DNA of 64,000 bases, from NCBI GenBank assembly GCA_016719225.1, contig JADKAN010000003.1, positions 62,001 through 126,000 of the forward strand, read 5' to 3'. Numbering within the stretch: position 1 is the stretch's first letter; each line of letters begins with the position of its first letter. Source of the DNA: Flavobacteriales bacterium (GTDB lineage: Bacteria > Bacteroidota > Bacteroidia > Flavobacteriales_F > PHOS-HE28). The notes beneath the pieces are model-generated. The model searched no databases and had not been told where the DNA came from. It was given only the letters and a program-made list of their open reading frames with translations. Position numbers and translations under genes: made by a program. Shown here piece by piece: positions 18,362-25,689 of the stretch.

Positions 18362-19051
18362 CTAAAGTGGATTCCCGTTGGCGTCCGTTGTGAGCACTTC
18401 GCTGAAATGGTCGAATAACGGGCGTATGCTTTTGAAGTGGGTGCTCACGGCAGCCACGAAGCCGGGGGCGAGCACCTCCTTGTCGGTGAAGGAATGGCGG
18501 AACAGGAATTGCGTGCGGCGCAGCAGGTCGATGGCTTCATGGTCCTTGGGAAAGCCGCGTGGTGCGGTCTTGAGCTGCTTGCCTTCTAACATTCCCCAAT
18601 GGCTGCGCAGTGTCTTTGCTTTCAACAGGCGGTCCCATGTTGCTGGATCATGCAGGATGTCCATACGGATGCGTTTCAGGTCCTCGGCTTCCGGGTTGAA
18701 AAAACCGCAGGCGATGAACGAGGCACCGGGCTTGATGCTGAAGTGGTAGCCCCCGCGCAAGGCTGGTTTGATCCGCGCCAAGCCACCAACGAAACGCGCT
18801 TTGTAAGGCGGGCGCTCTTTGTGGAAGCGCTGGTCGTTGTATATGCGTTGCAGGCTTTCCTTTCCGTTCGCCGTTGCGATCCGGTCATGCCGGTTCATCT
18901 GTGCGATCAGGGCGTCCGAGAAGGCGCGCATATTCTCCAATGCGGATTGGTAACGCTCCTTGTGCGTGAGGAACCAGTCGCGGTCGTTGTGTTTGTTGAG
19001 GTCGCGCAGGAAGGTCAAGGTGGAATTCGCGATAGCAGAACGCTCTGGCAT
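18362..19051 (-). CDS. DUF2461 (TIGR02453) family protein
   Basis: This 229-residue protein shows the conserved N-terminal FLRDLNKHNDRDWFLTHKERY, the YNDQRFHKERPPYKARF motif and GGYHFSIKPGASFIACGFF, matching the DUF2461 family along its full length. The function of this family is unknown. It starts four bases after the stop of the methyltransferase gene on the same strand, so the two form an operon. Confidence 0.85.
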   Translation of the reverse strand: MPERSAIANSTLTFLRDLNKHNDRDWFLTHKERYQSALENMRAFSDALIAQMNRHDRIATANGKESLQRIYNDQRFHKERPPYKARFVGGLARIKPALRGGYHFSIKPGASFIACGFFNPEAEDLKRIRMDILHDPATWDRLLKAKTLRSHWGMLEGKQLKTAPRGFPKDHEAIDLLRRTQFLFRHSFTDKEVLAPGFVAAVSTHFKSIRPLFDHFSEVLTTDANGNPL

Positions 19052-19055
19052 GGGT

Positions 19056-19700
19056 CTAGGATAGTTTCGCTGTCAGCAGCAGGTCGTTGTACACGGTACC
19101 GGCGGTCGCGTAGGTCTGCGTTCGCTGAAGGTCCACCAAGGTGAACCCACTTTCCGACAAGAGACCTGTGAGAAGATCGGCGGTGTGATAGTTCATGAAC
19201 AGTTGATAGCTCGGATCGTTCGATGAGATCTTCCAACCACTTTGGGAAGGGTCGCCTTCCATCGTGCTCAGGTAGAGTACTCCGTTCCTACGCAGTGCCT
19301 GTGCGGCATCCCGGATCATGGTTCGCGCCTGATCCTGATCGAGGTACGGTAGGCAGAATCCGCCGATGATCCCATCGAACGAGCGGCCCAGCGATGGGAT
19401 GTCGCGGCAGTCGAGCAGCTGGAAAGAAGCACCGGGATTGTTCACCTGCGACAGCTTCAACATCTTCGGAGCAAGGTCGGTGGCGAGGATCCTGAGTTCG
19501 GGGCGCTGGTCCAGGACATACTTGGTGATGTTGCCAGGCCCGCAAGCCAGTTCCAGTACGTCCACTGCACCGGATGGCAGCGCTTCGCAAAAGCTGTCCA
19601 AGGATGCGTGATAGGGGCTTACGTCCATGAACTTCTTTTCATAGACCTCGGAATGAGCGTCGAAAAGCTCAACTGCCAGTTTGGTTCTGTCCTGTTCCAT
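19056..19700 (-). CDS. Class I SAM-dependent methyltransferase
   Basis: This 214-residue protein has the SAM-binding motif I VLELACGPGNITKYVL, motif II around ILATDLAPKMLKL, then FQLLDCRDIPSLGRSFDGII and the post-motif helix GVLYLSTMEGDP. These mark a methyltransferase_11/25-type enzyme. The substrate cannot be inferred. I chose ATG 19700, directly before the conserved LFDAHSEVYEKKF lead-in; the longer frame extends across the divergent esterase gene. It is in an operon with the DUF2461 gene. Confidence 0.83.
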   Translation of the reverse strand: MEQDRTKLAVELFDAHSEVYEKKFMDVSPYHASLDSFCEALPSGAVDVLELACGPGNITKYVLDQRPELRILATDLAPKMLKLSQVNNPGASFQLLDCRDIPSLGRSFDGIIGGFCLPYLDQDQARTMIRDAAQALRRNGVLYLSTMEGDPSQSGWKISSNDPSYQLFMNYHTADLLTGLLSESGFTLVDLQRTQTYATAGTVYNDLLLTAKLS

Positions 19701-19749
19701 GCTCCCGCAAAGGTGTATGGCAGCGCCATGTTTTCGCGAACTTCGCCCC

Positions 19750-20580
19750 ATGCGAACGCTCACGGCCTTATTCCTCTTGCTATCCTTCACGCTCTCGGCG
19801 CAAGTGACCACCACGGTGAACACCGCGCCCTTCATCTTCGGCGAAGCGCTCACCTTTCATTCCAAAATCTTGGACCAAGAGCGCGTGCTGAACGTCCACC
19901 TGCCGGATGGCTATGCGGATAGCACGTTGAGCTATCCGGTGATCTATGTGCTGGACGGCTCAGCGAACGAGGATTTTCCGCATATCGCCGGCTTGGCCCA
20001 GTTCATGAATATGTATGACCTGCTGCCACAGAGCATCGTGGTGGGCATCGCCAACAATGGCAGGTCACGCTACCACGATTTCACCGGTCCTACGCAGAGC
20101 GACAGCGATAAGGTGTGGGTCCCGACATACGGGGGGGCAGCAGACTTCATCGGCTACTTGGAGAAGGAAGTGGAGCCGATGGTGAAGGAGCATTACCGCA
20201 CCTCCGGCCATCGCACGTTGATCGGGCAGTCGCTCGGGGGGTTGTTGGGTATGGAGGTGCTATTCACCAAGCCGGAGCTGTTCGATGACTACATCCTCGT
20301 AAGTCCCAGCCTTTGGTGGAACAACGGGGCGCTGGCCGCGAAGGCGGATGCTTGGGTCAAACAACACGCCACTTCGCCCAAGCGCGTCTTTATCGCTTAC
20401 GCGCCGGATGATGCCATGATGCAGGCCCAGATCGACCACGTGGTAAAATCCATCCGGGAAAATGCCAAGGCTCCTTTCGAGTTCTGGAAAGAGCCCTTTC
20501 CGGAAGAAAGCCACGCCACCATCCTGCACCGGGCGGTGTACAAGGCGTTCGAGGACTTCTATCCCCAGCCGAAGAAGTGA
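19750..20580 (+). CDS. Exported alpha/beta-hydrolase, esterase D/enterochelin-esterase type
   Basis: This 276-residue protein has a signal peptide (MRTLTALFLLLSFTLSAQ). It contains the nucleophile elbow GQSLGGLLGMEVL, LSYPVIYVLDGSANEDFPH before it, the SPSLWWNNGAL segment and a late His (ESHATI). These match the putative esterase (Esterase D, IroE/Fes-like) family, which hydrolyses esters including siderophore trilactones. There are no siderophore genes nearby, so the substrate is open. It is divergent from the methyltransferase gene, with 49 bases between starts. Confidence 0.82.
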   Translation: MRTLTALFLLLSFTLSAQVTTTVNTAPFIFGEALTFHSKILDQERVLNVHLPDGYADSTLSYPVIYVLDGSANEDFPHIAGLAQFMNMYDLLPQSIVVGIANNGRSRYHDFTGPTQSDSDKVWVPTYGGAADFIGYLEKEVEPMVKEHYRTSGHRTLIGQSLGGLLGMEVLFTKPELFDDYILVSPSLWWNNGALAAKADAWVKQHATSPKRVFIAYAPDDAMMQAQIDHVVKSIRENAKAPFEFWKEPFPEESHATILHRAVYKAFEDFYPQPKK

Positions 20581-20690
20581 TCCGGGACAAGTGCGCTTCG
20601 GCGGAGCGAAAGCATGCGATGCAACGACCAACGGATGGACATGATCGATGTTAGGTGCCGCCCTTGGAGCAATGGATAGCTTCGCGCCGA

Positions 20691-21029
20691 ATGAGCACCA
20701 CACCTCCCTGCCCGGTTTGCCACTCCACGTTCGCCTATCCCACCGGCCAAAGCCTGATGTGTCCCGAGTGCGGACACGAGTGGAACCCGGAAGAAGCGAA
20801 CGCAGAAGAGACCGGCCTGGTGGTGAAGGACGCCAACGGCAACATCTTGAAGAATGGTGACGATGTGGTAATGGCGAAGGACCTCGCGGTGAAGGGTGCG
20901 CCCAAAGCCTTGAAGGCCGGGACCAAGGTGAAGAACATCAAATTGGTGGACGGCGACCACAACATCGATTGCCGTATTGAAGGCTTCGGTGCGATGGCTT
21001 TGAAAAGTGAGTTTGTGAAGAAGGCGTGA
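20691..21029 (+). CDS. yjdM: YjdM/PhnA-type zinc-ribbon protein
   Basis: This 112-residue protein begins with a zinc ribbon (CPVC near residue 7 and CPEC near residue 24, then GHEW). It has the PhnA core GLVVKDANGNILKNGDDV, GTKVKNIKLVDGDHNIDCR and the C-terminal GFGAMALKSEFVKK. Length and motifs match E. coli YjdM closely. Despite the historic name, a role in phosphonate metabolism is not established. I chose ATG 20691, directly before the ribbon. Confidence 0.9.
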   Translation: MSTTPPCPVCHSTFAYPTGQSLMCPECGHEWNPEEANAEETGLVVKDANGNILKNGDDVVMAKDLAVKGAPKALKAGTKVKNIKLVDGDHNIDCRIEGFGAMALKSEFVKKA

Positions 21030-21072
21030 GTGGGCTGCCGAGAGTCAAGTTTTTCACGGCGGATTTTTGCTT

Positions 21073-21080
21073 GAGCTTTG
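21073..21080 (+). promoter_or_regulatory. Candidate -7 box before the AraC-family gene
   Basis: GAGCTTTG differs from TAnnTTTG in the first base only, is preceded by a TTTTTG run at 21064-21069, and lies 18 bases upstream of the ATG. The spacing to the TTTTTG run is shorter than the usual -33/-7 distance. Confidence 0.35.
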
Positions 21081-21098
21081 CACGCATCTCACAAGCAC

Positions 21099-21917
21099 AT
21101 GGCCTTCCACACCTTCCCGCCCCCGGTCGCGCTTCTCGATGTGGTAGAGACATTCTACACCGTGGAAAGCGGTTCTGATAAAGCCTTGCGCTCGTTCAAT
21201 ACCGTAGCGGACGGTTTGCCCGGCTTGATGGTCCGCTTACCCGGCGGCAGCACGCTGGTGGACAGCGACCATGGAGCCATGGCGCAAGCCTTTATCTATG
21301 GCCAAGCCACCACGTGCCGCACGCTTACCGCCCAGGGCAGCTTGCACGCATTGGGTATCTTCTTCAAACCGCATGCGCTGCATTCCGTTTTCGCGTTGAA
21401 CGCGAATGAACTTACGGATGCTTGCTTCGATCTTGCCAACACCGGGGACGGCATTGGCCGAGTGGTGTGCGATCAACTGGCGAAGGCCACCACCACGGAA
21501 GCGTGCATTGAGATGCTCACGAGCTATCTGGTCCTTATGGCAGAACGGAACAGCCCGCAGCGTGATGAGCAAATAATAAGCTCAGTGCAAGCCATCGTGG
21601 AGGCGCATGGTGATGTGGCCGTGCATGCCATCGCTCAAAAGGTGGGTCTTTCGGAACGCACGTTGGAGCGTCGTTTCAAACGGACCGTGGGCCTAACGCC
21701 GCGCTTGTTCGCGCGCATCCGCCGGTTCCAGCGAACACTGCATTTGTTGCGCAGCGGGGAGTACACCAAGCTCTCCGATATCGCCTACGCCTCCGATTAC
21801 GCGGATCAATCACACTACATCCGTTCGTTCAAGGAATTCACGGGGATATCCCCGTTGGAGTTCCGTCGCGATGGCAATGAGGTGATCGAAAATTTCTTGG
21901 AGTTGCCGCCGGAGTAA
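21099..21917 (+). CDS. AraC-family transcriptional regulator
   Basis: This 272-residue protein has an N-terminal ligand-type domain of about 155 residues (start MAFHTFPPPVALLDVVETFY). The C-terminal AraC DNA-binding domain carries two helix-turn-helix units: VHAIAQKVGLSERTLERRFK and LSDIAYASDYADQSHYIRSF, followed by FTGISPLEFR. This arrangement is typical of the DUF6597-AraC regulators common in Bacteroidota. It is followed by the DUF1772 and cytochrome c genes in the same direction, which may be its targets. Confidence 0.88.
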   Translation: MAFHTFPPPVALLDVVETFYTVESGSDKALRSFNTVADGLPGLMVRLPGGSTLVDSDHGAMAQAFIYGQATTCRTLTAQGSLHALGIFFKPHALHSVFALNANELTDACFDLANTGDGIGRVVCDQLAKATTTEACIEMLTSYLVLMAERNSPQRDEQIISSVQAIVEAHGDVAVHAIAQKVGLSERTLERRFKRTVGLTPRLFARIRRFQRTLHLLRSGEYTKLSDIAYASDYADQSHYIRSFKEFTGISPLEFRRDGNEVIENFLELPPE

Positions 21918-21995
21918 GGTGATTTTCCGGGTTGTCGGTTCCGTTCTATTTCCGGCATCGCTGATGGTAGTGCTTTGTGGCATCAACCCGTCAAC

Positions 21996-22493
21996 ATGCG
22001 CCCGATGTTACTTCTTCTCACCGCCTTAACGACCGCCCTTATGGCCGGGTTTTTTTATAGCTGGTCCTGCTCCGTTATCCCCGGACTGGCACTCCTGCCC
22101 AATGTCGCTTACCTGCAAACCATGCAGTCCATCAATCGAGCGATACAGAACCCGGTGTTTTTCGCAGGCTTCATGGGCACGGCCATACTGTTGCCGCTCT
22201 GCGTATGGAAGCAATGGGGCGGGGCAGGTAGTGGCCTGCTGTTAGCTGCCGCGATATGCTACTGGATCGGTGTAATGGGCGTTACCGTGTTCGGCAACGT
22301 GCCGTTGAACAATATGTTGGATGGGGCGCAACTAAGCGCCACGTCGCAGCAGCGGCTTGCAGAGCTTCGTACTGCTTTCGAGCAGCCGTGGGTCCGTCTC
22401 AACACGATCCGGACAGGAGCCTCTATCGCCGCACTGGCGCTGGTGCTTCTCGCAATGCTACGTTCATCGCAACAAACATCCGCGATCCAATGA
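21996..22493 (+). CDS. DUF1772 (anthrone oxygenase-like) membrane protein
   Basis: This 165-residue protein has four hydrophobic helices. It shows MAGFFYSWSCSVIPGLALLP and the MQSINRAIQNPVFFAGFMG segment, then VFGNVPLNNMLD and the WVRLNTIRTGAS C-terminal motif, all diagnostic of the DUF1772 family. Fungal relatives act as anthrone oxygenases; the bacterial function is unknown. I chose ATG 21996; ATG 22005 is an alternative. Its TGA overlaps the ATG of the cytochrome c gene. Confidence 0.83.
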   Translation: MRPMLLLLTALTTALMAGFFYSWSCSVIPGLALLPNVAYLQTMQSINRAIQNPVFFAGFMGTAILLPLCVWKQWGGAGSGLLLAAAICYWIGVMGVTVFGNVPLNNMLDGAQLSATSQQRLAELRTAFEQPWVRLNTIRTGASIAALALVLLAMLRSSQQTSAIQ

Positions 22494-22801
22494 AATGGAC
22501 AATGGCCATCGTGCTGCTTAGCATGTTTGGAATGTTGACCGCTGCTGCGCCAACCGCAACAGGGAATGCGCCATCAACAGGCAAAGGTCTTTACCTCGCG
22601 AATTGCAACCGGTGCCATGGCGAGGACGGGAATAAGCGCCGCTGGGGAGCGAAAGACCTGCGCGTAAGCCAATTGACCGATGATGCGATCCTTCATCAGA
22701 TCGCAACGGGCAAGGGGATCATGCCGGCGTTCGAAAGGAAGCTCGACCCGGAACAGCGTGCATTGGTGATGCGGTACGTGAAGACGTTAAGGGTGCGGTG
22801 A
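22490..22801 (+). CDS. Small exported monohaem cytochrome c
   Basis: This 103-residue protein has a signal peptide (MKWTMAIVLLSMFGMLTAAA). It contains a class I cytochrome c domain with the haem-attachment motif CNRCH near residue 40, GEDGNKRRWGAKDL after it, and a likely axial Met in GIMPAF, ending in a terminal helix. It is expected to be a periplasmic electron carrier. Translational coupling (ATGA) to the DUF1772 gene suggests joint function. Confidence 0.87.
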   Translation: MKWTMAIVLLSMFGMLTAAAPTATGNAPSTGKGLYLANCNRCHGEDGNKRRWGAKDLRVSQLTDDAILHQIATGKGIMPAFERKLDPEQRALVMRYVKTLRVR

Positions 22802-22842
22802 GGCCGGTCCACTTCTTTCCGCCGCGTCTCCGTATTTTCTCC

Positions 22843-23286
22843 CGCAGGGTCTCCGTTTCGGGACCCTGCGTTGGAGTTTTACCCCTCCACGTACTATTTT
22901 CTCCCGCAGGGTCTCCGTTTCGGGACCCTGCGATGGAGTTTTGACCCGTTTTCTCTCGCAGGGTCTCCGTTTCGGGACCCTGCGTTGGAGTTTTTCACCC
23001 CTCCACGAACTTTTTCTCCCGCAGGGTCTCCGTTTCGGGACTCTGCGATGGAGTTTTTCACCCCTCCACGTACTTCTTGAAATTCCCAAGGATCGCCTGC
23101 CAGCCGCCGCGCTGCATTTCCACCGGATTTGCGTTTTTCTCCCGCAGGGTCTCCGCATCGGGACCCTGCGTTGGAGATATTACTTACCCCTATTTTCTCC
23201 CGCAGGGACTCCGCATCGGGACCCTGCGCTGGAGATTTTACTTACCCCTATTTTCTCCCGCAAGGTCTCCGTTTCGGGACCCTGCG
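22843..23286. repeat. Array of seven hairpin repeats with copied gene tail
   Basis: Seven 28-bp palindromic units (arms CGCAGGGTC and GACCCTGCG around a TCCGTTTCGG or TCCGCATCGG loop) start at 22843, 22905, 22957, 23020, 23143, 23201 and 23259. Flanking CTCC and GGAG extend the stem. Spacing is 52-63 bases except for one gap of 123 bases. That gap holds an 86-bp near-copy (two mismatches) of the 3' end of the neighbouring SRPBCC gene: 23048-23133 matches 23287-23372. Shorter tails of the same sequence follow units 1 and 3. The array lies between the convergent ends of the cytochrome c and SRPBCC genes and contains no gene. Confidence 0.9.
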
Positions 23287-23296
23287 ATGGAGTTTT

Positions 23297-23719
23297 TCAC
23301 CCCTCCACGTACTTCTTGAAATTCCCAAGGATCGCCTGCCAACCGCCGCGTTGCATTTCCACCGGATTTGCGTTGTCGGAATCGAAGGCCACATCCACGC
23401 GGGTGGCATCACCGTTCTTGCTGAAACGCACCTCGCATGCACGGCCATCATCCATGGTGTAGGCCAAGCTTTCCTGCTGTTTTACGGCTGTATAGGTGCC
23501 GCCGAAGTCGAAGCCCATGCTGCCATCCCGTGCTTCCATGCGGGAACTGAAGTGGCCACCGGTGCGGAGGTCGTTCTCCGCGCTTGGGCAATGCCATTCC
23601 GGTGATGCGGCATTCCAGTTCGTGATGTGCTCCGGTGCGGTGTAAAGCTCCCACACACGGGCCAAGGACTTGTCGATCTTCGCGGATACCGAGATGCGGT
23701 CGGATGGGGTAGTGCTCAT
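23297..23719 (-). CDS. SRPBCC/AHSA1-family protein
   Basis: This 140-residue protein is a single START-like domain. The landmarks are ISVSAKIDKSLARVWELYTA, HITNWNAASPEWHCPSAEND, FDFGGTYTAVKQQESLAYTM and the terminal helix GGWQAILGNFKKYVEG, matching the AHSA1 (activator of Hsp90 ATPase homologue) group. Most bacterial members are of unknown function and may bind hydrophobic ligands. I chose ATG 23719 over the extension to 23758. The last 25 codons plus the stop are duplicated inside the neighbouring repeat array. Confidence 0.87.
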   Translation of the reverse strand: MSTTPSDRISVSAKIDKSLARVWELYTAPEHITNWNAASPEWHCPSAENDLRTGGHFSSRMEARDGSMGFDFGGTYTAVKQQESLAYTMDDGRACEVRFSKNGDATRVDVAFDSDNANPVEMQRGGWQAILGNFKKYVEG

Positions 23720-23847
23720 GTTGCTAAGGTAGCCTTGGGCATCGATCCGACATTTCAATATTGCCTTTCAACACCATATGTAACGGACAATCCACGACCC
23801 GGGAAAAGCCCGACTTCTGATGTTCTTTATTTCAGAAGTATGTGCCG

Positions 23848-24279
23848 TCACTTGCTCGTTAACTGTTGGCCGCAAGCGCGACCGCCGCTCTTTTCTTGTC
23901 TGCGAGCGTGCATTATCCGTGCGTCCTTGTACACCCACCAAGCCCAGCCGATCAGCAGGAATTGCACCGGTAGCCTGAGGAAGGCCAACAGCTTGCTGCC
24001 CATGGCCGGTGCATCGCGGAACACATCAGCTACGTGCAAGGGCAGGAATGCGATCATCAGGATCAGCACACCGAAGCCGGCCCACAGGCGGGAACGCTGG
24101 AAGAACAGGCCAACGCCCAACAGGAACTCCACTGCACCGGAAAAGTAGGTGATGATTTCCTTCGGTAGACCATCCGGAATGATCGGGCCGTACATCGCGG
24201 GGTCCCTGAAATGCTGGATACCGGCAAGGATCATCAGCACGCCAAATATGTTCCGGAGCCAAGTGGTATTCAACTTCAT
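23848..24279 (-). CDS. DoxX-like small membrane protein
   Basis: This 143-residue protein has four hydrophobic helices. It shows RNIFGVLMILAGIQHFRDPA, FSGAVEFLLGVGLFFQRSR and FLPLHVADVF, features of the DoxX/DoxD-like membrane protein group. The function is unknown. I chose ATG 24279 because it begins the first helix region. Confidence 0.7.
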   Translation of the reverse strand: MKLNTTWLRNIFGVLMILAGIQHFRDPAMYGPIIPDGLPKEIITYFSGAVEFLLGVGLFFQRSRLWAGFGVLILMIAFLPLHVADVFRDAPAMGSKLLAFLRLPVQFLLIGWAWWVYKDARIMHARRQEKSGGRACGQQLTSK

Positions 24280-24352
24280 GATGCGAATAAGGATAAGCTT
24301 GTTACCGCACATCTACGATCGGCGCGCGGCATGCGGACCGCGAACGGATGAT

Positions 24353-24931
24353 CTAATCCTCCAATCCCTTTCCCGCCAAGATCCGGTCGACGTACTTCTC
24401 CACGCGCGCCATCCGCGTTTTCGCTTGCTTGGCGGCGGAGAAGTAGAGGAGGTAGCCACGTTGCCGTCCGGGCGTTAAGGCGTAGAATGCCTTCTTCAAT
24501 TCCGGCATCTCCTTCAGCGCTTGCGCGAATTCCTCCGCCATGTCGAATTCCTTCGTGGCCTTCATCGGCACTTCCAGCCCTGCCTTTTCCACGGCAACGG
24601 CATCCTGGATGTAGGCCTTCAGCACGGGCGCCAGCTTCTTGACCTCCTTCAGGCCGGTGAAGCGGATCTGCCGTGCACCCTGTACGTTCTGCGTCTGCTG
24701 CACGAGGATGTTCGCGTCATCTTTCAGCAGTGCTCCCTTATGGAACAGCAGCGCGCAGTAGTCCTTGAAGCCGTGCATCAGCACCACGTTCTTACCCTTC
24801 AATGTGTAGCAAGGGTGGCCCCACTTCAACTCTTCCTCCAAGCCACTGGCCAGCGCGATGTTGCGCAGCTCTTGGAATTCGGCTTGCCACTGCGAGTCCT
24901 TTTCGAAGTACCGATCCACCTTGGGGTTCAT
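24353..24931 (-). CDS. YdeI/OmpD-associated (OmdA) family protein
   Basis: This 192-residue protein has an N-terminal DUF1801-like part (LKWGHPCYTLKGKNVVLMHG, FKDYCALLFHKGALLKD) and the C-terminal YdeI helices (LKEMPELKKAFYALTPGRQR, then GYLLYFSAAKQAKTRMARVE). Members of this family are linked to stress resistance but have no defined biochemistry. Its ATG overlaps the stop of the upstream PD-(D/E)XK-like gene (ATGA), so the two are co-translated. Confidence 0.87.
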   Translation of the reverse strand: MNPKVDRYFEKDSQWQAEFQELRNIALASGLEEELKWGHPCYTLKGKNVVLMHGFKDYCALLFHKGALLKDDANILVQQTQNVQGARQIRFTGLKEVKKLAPVLKAYIQDAVAVEKAGLEVPMKATKEFDMAEEFAQALKEMPELKKAFYALTPGRQRGYLLYFSAAKQAKTRMARVEKYVDRILAGKGLED

Positions 24932-25629
24932 GACACGAATCTATGATCGGATGTTGTGCCGCGAATTTTTGTCCGACGCTCTAATGCCGAAGCGCAACGC
25001 GGATCTGCCGGCATCAATAGTGCATATGGATCCACTGAGGAAAGCTGCTCTACAGCAAGGTCAACCGGTGCGGTGCCGACATCAACAGGCTCTTGCCGGT
25101 TTTTGCCCAAGGCGTTCCAATAGCGTTGGTGCATGCGCCGGGCCAAGCCCAGCAGATCATCCGTGGAAACGGTTTCCGTATGCAATTGGATCGGACGGCG
25201 CTCTTCGAAAACTCGGCCTTGTTCGTCCACGGTATACACACCTGCATAGGGCGGCAAAACCACGCCTTTCAGTTTGCGGTACACGGCGCAGGGCATGGCG
25301 AAGACGAAATAGTTGGGACGGCGACAGACGGTCTCGCCGCGCGCACGTCGCTTGTCCTCCACCAGTTCGTTCCGCGTTTTACCCTTGCCCGTTAGCTTGT
25401 GCATGAAACAGCCGTTCAGCAGCATGCCTTGGCTGTGCTTCGGTTTCTTCAGGTCGTTCAGCAGGTCGCCGCGCGAGATCTTGATCTCCACCTCGCAGAC
25501 ATGGCGCTGCGGCGTAACGGTGAGCAGGTCGCTTTCCCACGCATAGAGCAACGCGTTGGGCGTTACCCAATCGTGGCGCAGGTCCCGCGCATGCAGGTAC
25601 ATGTGCCAAGCAACATCTTCACTGGTCAT
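24928..25629 (-). CDS. PD-(D/E)XK nuclease-like (MmcB-type) protein
   Basis: This is a 233-residue protein. The stretch YAWESDLLTVTPQRHVCEVE, followed by IKISRGDLLNDLKKPKH, has the spacing of a PD-(D/E)XK active site (Asp in ESD, then EVEIK). A later strand, PNYFVFAMPCAVY, resembles the closing segment of MmcB-type nucleases (FFFAVP). The C-terminal 60 residues are not conserved-looking. I infer a nuclease fold; activity and role (repair or defence) are unproven. It is coupled to the YdeI gene downstream and has no other obvious partner. Confidence 0.55.
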   Translation of the reverse strand: MTSEDVAWHMYLHARDLRHDWVTPNALLYAWESDLLTVTPQRHVCEVEIKISRGDLLNDLKKPKHSQGMLLNGCFMHKLTGKGKTRNELVEDKRRARGETVCRRPNYFVFAMPCAVYRKLKGVVLPPYAGVYTVDEQGRVFEERRPIQLHTETVSTDDLLGLARRMHQRYWNALGKNRQEPVDVGTAPVDLAVEQLSSVDPYALLMPADPRCASALERRTKIRGTTSDHRFVS

Positions 25630-25689
25630 GGCGGAACAACTTGATCGACGTGCTTTTTGGCAGCCGCGCGATCGCAGTATACGCCACGT

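Noticed and set aside
22843..23286. The seven regular repeats considered as a CRISPR array
   Set aside because: The intervening segments are copies of a gene tail rather than unique spacers, the units are themselves full palindromes, and no cas genes are present.
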